DNA from: Candidatus Omnitrophota bacterium
GTDB lineage: Bacteria > Omnitrophota > Gorgyraeia > Zapsychrales > Zapsychraceae
Direction: 5' to 3'
Length of the DNA: 64,000 bases
NCBI GenBank assembly: GCA_020632495.1
Contig: JACKFL010000005.1
Location: 1,736,001-1,800,000 of the forward strand
Numbering within the stretch: the stretch's first letter is position 1; each line of letters opens with the position of its first letter. Position numbers and translations under genes: made by a program. Shown one piece after another: positions 58,505-64,000 of this stretch. The notes under the pieces were generated by a model. The model saw nothing but the letters and a program-made list of their open reading frames with translations, was not told the origin of the DNA and ran no database searches.

Positions 58505-59854
58505 ATGCTGAAGCAAACTTTATTAACAATTGTGGCCTTGGTGTTTACGGCCTCGGCAGGATACGCGCAGTCCGGTTCGACGGCGCCGAATATATCCGCC
58601 GAATCCGTATCCATTACGGAAGGCGGGAATGTCAGCTTTGACTTCCGCGACGCCGACATCCGGAATGTGTTTAAGATCCTGTCGTTTAAGAGCGGGGTCA
58701 ATATCGTTGCCAGCCCGGAAGTTCAAGGGGTGGTCACCATTCAACTGAATGACGTGCCGTGGAAGCAGGCCTTGGAGGTTATTGTCCAGACTTACGGATT
58801 CGCGTATGAACAAAAGGGCAATATCATCACGGTCACTACGGTAGAAAACCTCAAGCAACGCCGTGAGGACGCGATGGTCCTGTCCGAACAGGTTCCCTTG
58901 CAGACACAAACCTTCATTCTGAACTTCGCGCGCGCCTCCGAAATTATCGAATCGCTGGAAAAGATGAAATCTGACCGGGGTAATATTAATTACGACGAAC
59001 GGACTAATTCTATTATCGTTACCGACACCCCCGAACAGGTTGAATTGATGGCCCGCGTTATCGGTGATTTGGACCGCACGACTCCGCAAGTCCTGATTGA
59101 AGCCAAGATCGTCGAAACCAACTTCACCGATACGGAGAACTTGGGGATCGACTGGGTGACACAGGCCTCCGTTGCCGGTTCGCAACGCCCGATCACCTGG
59201 CCGTTCGACAGCAACGGTTCCTCAAACCGGTTTGCGACCGACCCGTTCCCGGGCCCGGATACCACGGAAGGAAATGCTAATACCGAGTTTTCATATGGAA
59301 CCCTCAACTTCAGCCAGGTGCAAGCCGTATTTGAACTCTTGAAATCTCGCAGTGATACTGATATATTACAGAATCCGAGAATTGTAACCTTGGACAATCA
59401 ACCGGCCCAAATCACGGTCGGGAGCCAGTACCCGATCCCGACATACACCTACAACGAGGAACAAGCCCGTTTGCAGGTATCCGGTTGGGAGTACAAGGAT
59501 ATCGGTATTATCTTCGATGTGACCCCGCAAGTGAACAATGCGGGCTACATCACGCTGGAGGTTGAACCGAAAATCACTGCCATTCTTGACTTTGTGACGG
59601 TTGAGAACACTACGTTGCCGCGCTTGAGCAATGAGTCAACCACAACGCGGGTCTTGATCAAGGATGGAGATACGTTAGTGATCGCCGGTTTGATCACCGA
59701 TCAAGTAACGGAAACCAAGAAAAAGACGCCGATCTTGGGCGATATCCCGATTGTCGGGCTGGCATTTACCAAGACGGAAGAGTCCGTTACCAAGACCGAT
59801 TTGATCATCTTTATTACGCCTCATATCGTCACACCTGATATCGCGTCTAAATAA
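58505..59854 (+). CDS. pilQ: Type IV pilus secretin PilQ, short form
   Basis: The 449-residue protein forms the outer-membrane channel for the pilus. It has a signal peptide (MLKQTLLTIVALVFTASAGY, cut before AQSG), an N0/STN domain (VSFDFRDADIRNVFKILS), an N1 domain and a secretin domain. The latter shows VQAVFELLKSRSDTDILQNP, then TLDNQPAQITVG, then DTLVIAGLITDQ and KTPILGDIPIVGLAFT and ends in LIIFITPHIV. It lacks the AMIN peptidoglycan-binding domains of typical PilQ. AAAGGAGGAATAGC precedes the ATG. It is the last pilus gene. Confidence 0.95.
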   Translation: MLKQTLLTIVALVFTASAGYAQSGSTAPNISAESVSITEGGNVSFDFRDADIRNVFKILSFKSGVNIVASPEVQGVVTIQLNDVPWKQALEVIVQTYGFAYEQKGNIITVTTVENLKQRREDAMVLSEQVPLQTQTFILNFARASEIIESLEKMKSDRGNINYDERTNSIIVTDTPEQVELMARVIGDLDRTTPQVLIEAKIVETNFTDTENLGIDWVTQASVAGSQRPITWPFDSNGSSNRFATDPFPGPDTTEGNANTEFSYGTLNFSQVQAVFELLKSRSDTDILQNPRIVTLDNQPAQITVGSQYPIPTYTYNEEQARLQVSGWEYKDIGIIFDVTPQVNNAGYITLEVEPKITAILDFVTVENTTLPRLSNESTTTRVLIKDGDTLVIAGLITDQVTETKKKTPILGDIPIVGLAFTKTEESVTKTDLIIFITPHIVTPDIASK

Positions 59855-59937
59855 CCTTCAGGAGTTGTGGCGGGGGTCAGAATTTTACTCATGACGAAGA
59901 ACTGTATTCGGTCGCTGACGCGACTCCCGAAGGTTTA

Positions 59938-61329
59938 GTGCATGAAGAAAGGATTTCAGGTTCAAAGTTGTCGCGAGAAATACTCATTCAAACCCAGCGC
60001 GGCGAGCAGCTGGTAGCCATCATCGACAATGGTGTAGTTGACGATTTTCACATTGAGGTTGACCGGTACCAATCGTTACTGGGAAATATTTACAAAGGCA
60101 GGGTGGAATCCATTCTGCCTTCCATCAATGCGGCGTTCGTCAACATCGGCCAGGAAAGAAACGGCTTTTTGTATCTCACCGACGTGGTCAGTCCGCGTAT
60201 CGACGATGAGCAGGAGCTCGAGCCGCGCAGCATTATCGACAAAATACTTGGCAGACCCCAAAAACAGGCTAAGCCTGCCAAGCCCGTCAAAACCCTCAAG
60301 TCCCGATCGTCCCGCTCCAACCGTGGCGTCCATGGCAAAAGCAAGGAACTCCCTTTAAAGGTCGGTCAGGAAATCATGGTGCAGGTCGTCAAGGATCCTT
60401 TCGGAGAGAAGGGGGCCCGTCTGACCACGCACATAACCCTGCCAGGTCGGTTTGTGGTCTATATGCCGTTTGACGAGCAGACCGGGGTATCCCGCAAGAT
60501 CGAGAGTTCAGATGAACGCTCCCGGTTGCGTGAAGTCATCAAGGGATTCAGTTTTGCCAAGACCGGCGGATTTATCATCCGTACCGCTTCGTTAAAGCAA
60601 GGGAAGCGGGAACTCAACCGTGACGCCCGGTTTTTGTACGGTCTGTGGCAAAAGATTCACAAAAAGTCCGAGGAAGACAAGGCGCCGTCCCTTATATACG
60701 AAGAGGGAGAGCTAACCTGGAAGATCGTACGGGATTATCTCACCGATAATGTGGACAAGCTGGTCATCGACGATGACGATCACTATCAGCGTATCCGCCG
60801 GTTTGTTCAGACGCTGATCGGCCGCTCAATGGTCAGCAAGATTGAGCACTATACGGGTTCCGTTCCTTTGTTTGAGGCCAGGAAGGTTTCAAAGGAATTA
60901 AACCGGATCTACGACACGCACGTTTATGTCAAATCCGGGGCGTATATTGTCATCGAGCCCACCGAGGGGTTGATCGTGGTGGACGTCAACAGCGGTAAGT
61001 TTAAGACGCGGGCATCGCCCGGTGAAGCGGCGTTTATGGTCAATATGGAGGTCGCGCCCGAGATCGCCCGGCAGTTGCGCCTGCGGGATCTTGGCGGCAT
61101 TATCGTCATCGATTTCATCGATATGGTGCGTGACGATCATAAACGTAAGGTGTTAGAGAATTTACAGAAATGCTTGGCGCGTGATCACGCGAAGACCGAG
61201 GTTTACAAGATCTCCCCGCTGGGCCTGGTGGAGATGACCCGCGCCCGGACCGGCAAGACCATTGAATCGATTTCCTTTAAAAACTGCCCGTATTGTGACG
61301 GCCGCGGACGTGTCAAATTCGCTTCGTGA
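59938..61329 (+). CDS. rng: Ribonuclease E/G family endoribonuclease
   Basis: The 463-residue protein fits the size and order of RNase G. An S1 domain (YQSLLGNIYKGRVESILPSI then AAFVNIG) is interrupted by a basic Lys/Pro/Ser insert (about residues 105-140), then the sensor and DNase I-like catalytic domain with LIVVDVNSGKFKTRA and IVIDFIDMVRDDHKRKV, whose Asp residues bind magnesium. The Zn-link is CPYCDGRG. No RNase E-type C-terminal tail exists, so it should not scaffold a degradosome. GTG 59938 is the proposed start; the exact N-terminus is uncertain. Confidence 0.92.
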   Translation: MHEERISGSKLSREILIQTQRGEQLVAIIDNGVVDDFHIEVDRYQSLLGNIYKGRVESILPSINAAFVNIGQERNGFLYLTDVVSPRIDDEQELEPRSIIDKILGRPQKQAKPAKPVKTLKSRSSRSNRGVHGKSKELPLKVGQEIMVQVVKDPFGEKGARLTTHITLPGRFVVYMPFDEQTGVSRKIESSDERSRLREVIKGFSFAKTGGFIIRTASLKQGKRELNRDARFLYGLWQKIHKKSEEDKAPSLIYEEGELTWKIVRDYLTDNVDKLVIDDDDHYQRIRRFVQTLIGRSMVSKIEHYTGSVPLFEARKVSKELNRIYDTHVYVKSGAYIVIEPTEGLIVVDVNSGKFKTRASPGEAAFMVNMEVAPEIARQLRLRDLGGIIVIDFIDMVRDDHKRKVLENLQKCLARDHAKTEVYKISPLGLVEMTRARTGKTIESISFKNCPYCDGRGRVKFAS

Positions 61330-61345
61330 GCCATAAAGATTTTTG

Positions 61346-61374
61346 TTGCAATAATTTGGCGGTTGCATTAAATT
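61346..61374 (+). promoter_or_regulatory. Promoter of rplU-obgE-proBA
   Basis: TTGCAA (61346-61351), 17 bases, TAAATT (61369-61374). The leader to rplU is about 55 bases and ends in CATAGGAGGAGATTTAT, a strong ribosome binding site. Confidence 0.65.
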
Positions 61375-61436
61375 ATAGGCTCGTTTAATCACGATTCCAG
61401 AGATATCAGCTCAAACGTCCATAGGAGGAGATTTAT

Positions 61437-61748
61437 ATGTTTGCGGTAGTTCAAATCGGGTCAGATCAATTCAAAGTTTCGGAAGGCGACCTCATTGCGG
61501 CGGACCGGATGACGGACGAGGAAGGCAAGAGTGTGACGTTGGACAAAGTTCTGGTGTTCGCCAAGGGAGCCGACATCCGTATCGGCAAGCCATTTCTGAA
61601 GGAAGTCAAGGTCCAGGCCAAAGTGGTAAGTCATGTCCTCGACGATAAAGTTACGGCCTACAAGTACCGTAACCGGAAGGATTCCGCTTCCAAAATCGGT
61701 CATCGCCAACAGCTTACCGCCCTCAGCATCGAGAAGATCACGGCGTAA
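61437..61748 (+). CDS. rplU: 50S ribosomal protein L21
   Basis: The 103-residue protein is ribosomal protein L21 with normal length. Typical blocks are FAVVQIGSDQFKVSEGDLI and KVTAYKYRNRKDSASKIGHR with the RQ turn near the C-terminus. The usual neighbour rpmA (L27) is absent: only 12 bases separate rplU from obgE. Confidence 0.95.
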   Translation: MFAVVQIGSDQFKVSEGDLIAADRMTDEEGKSVTLDKVLVFAKGADIRIGKPFLKEVKVQAKVVSHVLDDKVTAYKYRNRKDSASKIGHRQQLTALSIEKITA

Positions 61749-61760
61749 GCGTGATGCTTT

Positions 61761-62741
61761 ATGATATTTGTCGATGAGGCCAGGATATTCGTTAAGGCGG
61801 GTGACGGCGGCAACGGATGCGAAAGCCATTATCGCGACAAACGTATGCGGCATCCCCGTCCGGACGGTGGAGACGGCGGTAACGGCGGCAACATAGTTCT
61901 GCTCGCCGACAAGCGTATTCATACCTTGCTGGATTTCCGGTATAAGCAGCATTATAAGGCGGATAAAGGGGGACACGGCAGCAGTAAGGGGAAAAACGGC
62001 CGTACCGGCAAAGATTGTGTTTTGCGGGTCCCCGTCGGGACCCTCGTCCGGGACAACGAGACGCGTTTGCTGATCAAGGACCTGACAAAGGACCAGCAAA
62101 CCGTGATCGTCGCCAAAGGCGGCGCCGGCGGGATCGGAAACGCCCGACGAAAGTTCACAGTGCCGCCCCACAAGGGCGAAGAGCGCGTGCTGGCCCTGGA
62201 ACTCAAGCTCATTGCCGATGTCGGTTTCATCGGTTTTCCTAACGCAGGCAAGTCCACTCTCATATCCTCGATTTCCAAAGTTAAATCCAAGATTGCCAAT
62301 TATCCCTTTACGACCAAGCAGCCTATATTAGGTTTCGTGCAGGCCGACGACTTCGACTTTGTGGTGGCGGATTTGCCCGGAATTATCGAAGGAGCGCATA
62401 AGGGAAAGGGACTAGGCGACCGGTTTCTCAAGCACGCCGAACGGACCAAAATCCTGGTACACGTCATCGACATGGCGGGGACCGAATGCCGGGATCCGCT
62501 GGACGACTACGCCAAGATACTTCACGAGATTGAAGCCTACGGTGAACGCCTGTCCGTTAAACACCGGATTGTCGCGGCGAATAAGATGGACCTGGCCGGC
62601 GCGGCCGAAAATTTAGCCCGCTTTCGGAAACAATATTCCGGGGAGATCCTGCCGATTTCCGCAGCGTCCCGGGAAGGCGTGGACGACCTCGTCGATGAAC
62701 TGGTAAAGGCATTATGCTCAGAAAGTTCCCCCGAAAAATAA
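61761..62741 (+). CDS. obgE: GTPase ObgE/CgtA
   Basis: The 326-residue GTPase acts in 50S subunit assembly and stress response. The Gly-rich Obg fold (residues 1-158) has FVDEARIFVKAGDGGNGC and GGDGGNGGNIVL. The G domain has GFPNAGKSTLISSIS (G1), a TKQPILGFV switch I, DLPGIIEGAHKGKGLG (G3), NKMD (G4) and SAASREG (G5). No C-terminal extension. It overlaps proB by 28 bases. Confidence 0.96.
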   Translation: MIFVDEARIFVKAGDGGNGCESHYRDKRMRHPRPDGGDGGNGGNIVLLADKRIHTLLDFRYKQHYKADKGGHGSSKGKNGRTGKDCVLRVPVGTLVRDNETRLLIKDLTKDQQTVIVAKGGAGGIGNARRKFTVPPHKGEERVLALELKLIADVGFIGFPNAGKSTLISSISKVKSKIANYPFTTKQPILGFVQADDFDFVVADLPGIIEGAHKGKGLGDRFLKHAERTKILVHVIDMAGTECRDPLDDYAKILHEIEAYGERLSVKHRIVAANKMDLAGAAENLARFRKQYSGEILPISAASREGVDDLVDELVKALCSESSPEK

Positions 62742-63802
62742 AGCGAGTGGTGGTCAAGCTCGGTTCCAGCGTTATTGCCACCTACCAGATGAAGCCCCGC
62801 GTGGCTCAGCTGCGTTCGTTGGTGCAGCAAGTCACCGCGGTCCGCAGCAAGGGCATCGATGTCGTTCTGGTCAGTTCCGGAGCCATCGTGCTGGGTATGG
62901 GCGAATTGAGCAAAAAGTTCCGGCCCGGCGATCTGGCTTCGCTGCAGGCCATCTCGGCCGTGGGTCAGACCATCCTCATGCGCAAATATAATCAGCTCTT
63001 CAAAAGTTACAATGCCAAGTGCGCGCAGCTGCTGCTGACGTGGGATGATTTTGACAACCGCGTACGCTATAATAATGCCCGCAATACGTTTAATGCGATG
63101 TTTGATATGGGCATCGTGCCGGTCGTCAATGAGAATGACACCATTTCCACGGACGAGATCAAATTCGGTGATAACGACAAATTATCCGCCCTGGTCGCCA
63201 GTCTCATCGGCGCGGATTTGTTGTTGATTCTGTCCGACGTCGAAGGTCTTTATGATTTGAACAGCGGTCAAAAGCGGGTGTTCGACGAGATCAAGGAAAT
63301 TACCCGTGAGATCGAAGGCATCGCGGGCGGTACCACCAAAAAACAGATGTCCAAGGGCGGCATGTCCGCCAAGCTGGCAGCCGTCAAGATTGCCTCGCAT
63401 GCCAAGATCCCCTGCGTTATTGCCCACGGTGAGAGCGAGGACGTTTTGCTGCGGGTAATCAAAGGCGAGCGCATCGGAACGCTGTTCGTTGAGAAGGAAG
63501 ACAAACTGCTGGCGCGCAAACACTGGATCTCATTCGGCGCCAAACCCAAGGGTGAGCTTATCGTGGACGACGGCGCCCGCAAGGCCTTGTTAAAAGGAGG
63601 CAACAGCCTGCTCCTGGTCGGTGTCCACAAGTGGCAGGGCCATTTCAAGAAGGGTGATGTGGTGGTCGTCAAAGATATGGAGAAAGTCGAGATTGCCCGG
63701 GGGATCATCAATTACGGGATTACAGATTTGAACGAGACGGGCGAGAAGAAAGGGCGGGATGAAGTCATCCACGTCGATGATCTGGTCCTCAGCGAACGCT
63801 GA
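62714..63802 (+). CDS. proB: Glutamate 5-kinase with PUA domain
   Basis: The 362-residue enzyme phosphorylates glutamate in the first step of proline synthesis. The amino-acid kinase domain (residues 1-255) shows VVKLGSSVIA, VSSGAIVLGMGEL, NENDTISTDEIKFGDNDKLS and KGGMSAKLAAVKIA. A PUA domain (about 275-355) follows (SLLLVGVHKWQGHFKKGDVV). It lies in the usual order before proA. Confidence 0.96.
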   Translation: MLRKFPRKIKRVVVKLGSSVIATYQMKPRVAQLRSLVQQVTAVRSKGIDVVLVSSGAIVLGMGELSKKFRPGDLASLQAISAVGQTILMRKYNQLFKSYNAKCAQLLLTWDDFDNRVRYNNARNTFNAMFDMGIVPVVNENDTISTDEIKFGDNDKLSALVASLIGADLLLILSDVEGLYDLNSGQKRVFDEIKEITREIEGIAGGTTKKQMSKGGMSAKLAAVKIASHAKIPCVIAHGESEDVLLRVIKGERIGTLFVEKEDKLLARKHWISFGAKPKGELIVDDGARKALLKGGNSLLLVGVHKWQGHFKKGDVVVVKDMEKVEIARGIINYGITDLNETGEKKGRDEVIHVDDLVLSER

Positions 63803-63821
63803 GTTCCTGTGAGGAAAACAC

Positions 63822-64000
63822 ATGGCAGCCAAAACCGCACTGGAAAAGAAAATCAAGGCCATGACGGGCAAGGCCAAGCGCGCGTCCTATGAAATGGCAT
63901 TGCTGAAGACTTCCGTCAAGAATGCCGCGTTGCGCAAAGTCGCCAAGGCAATTGCCGCCGACGCCGCCTACTTGATCAAAGAGAACAACAAAGACCTGCG
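63822..64000 (+). CDS. proA: Gamma-glutamyl phosphate reductase, N-terminal part
   Basis: The first 59 residues are visible (KAKRASYEMALLKTSVKNAA and IKENNKDL), which match the N-terminus of ProA. The gene runs off the right edge. ProA reduces the ProB product to glutamate semialdehyde. GAGGAAAACAC precedes the ATG. Confidence 0.88.
   Translation, partial: MAAKTALEKKIKAMTGKAKRASYEMALLKTSVKNAALRKVAKAIAADAAYLIKENNKDL

Noticed and set aside
1..64000. tRNA, rRNA, CRISPR array, insertion sequence or prophage
   Set aside because: Read for cloverleaf-like ends, repeat-spacer patterns, transposase or integrase motifs and terminal inverted repeats; none found.

Overview
This window reads as a chromosomal segment of a Gram-negative, diderm bacterium with a type IV pilus. 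Protein flavour and gene mix suggest the PVC side of the tree, most likely Candidatus Omnitrophota. Pointers are a TIGR04073-like exosortase-associated protein, two TMTC-like membrane proteins with TPR tails, tandem PilB ATPases and a compact pilMNOPQ set. This assignment is an inference from gene content; no rRNA is present. I see no tRNA, rRNA, CRISPR array, transposase, phage gene or attachment site. Genes are tightly packed, nearly all on the + strand, and many overlap by 1 to 25 bases. Both ends cut a gene: priA on the left and proA on the right.

Layout. 1-3.6 kb: priA 3' end, fmt, a sulfotransferase, and gap with its own promoter and terminator. 3.7-9 kb: small membrane or periplasmic proteins, a SpoU methyltransferase, mscL, and a minus-strand TMTC-like protein. 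9-16.4 kb: a membrane/lipid operon (DUF2157, GDYXXLXY, an LplT-PlsC-Aas fusion and two alpha/beta hydrolases). 16.5-21.9 kb: a lone receiver protein, a DsbA-fold protein without its CXXC, a beta-hydroxyacid dehydrogenase and a GldA/GldF/GldG-like ABC system. 22-26.9 kb: the exosortase-associated protein, a TM-helix channel-like protein, a second TMTC-like protein with about 12 TPRs, two very small proteins and a compact 29-residue peptide unit. 27-33 kb: addA-addB. 33-41 kb: yggS-proC-mtnP, a DksA-like protein, lspA, an RluA-family gene, a coiled-coil protein and aroA. 40-45.3 kb: the rod-shape operon mreB-mreC-mreD-mrdA-rodA. 45.4-59.9 kb: the pilus locus. 59.9-64 kb: rng, rplU, obgE, proB, proA.

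The pilus locus is the most interesting part. It holds a stand-alone MshEN protein, two PilB-type ATPases, pilC, a coiled-coil protein, pilA, three minor pilin-like genes and pilM-N-O-P-Q. Between the coiled-coil gene and pilA lies a consensus promoter followed at once by a GEMM-I (cyclic di-GMP-I type) riboswitch and an intrinsic terminator. The stand-alone MshEN protein keeps the glycines of the two 24-residue cyclic di-GMP motifs, while both neighbouring ATPases have lost most of them. Together these suggest that a cyclic dinucleotide controls this pilus both at pilin transcription and at the assembly motor, with sensing moved into a separate subunit. No pilT or pilD is present in the window.

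Other oddities: PriA lacks recognisable helicase motifs V and VI; rpmA is missing between rplU and obgE; AddB has no iron-sulfur cysteines; one minor pilin carries a canonical EF-hand-like loop; and two genes have promoters placed so close to the start codon that leaderless transcripts are likely.
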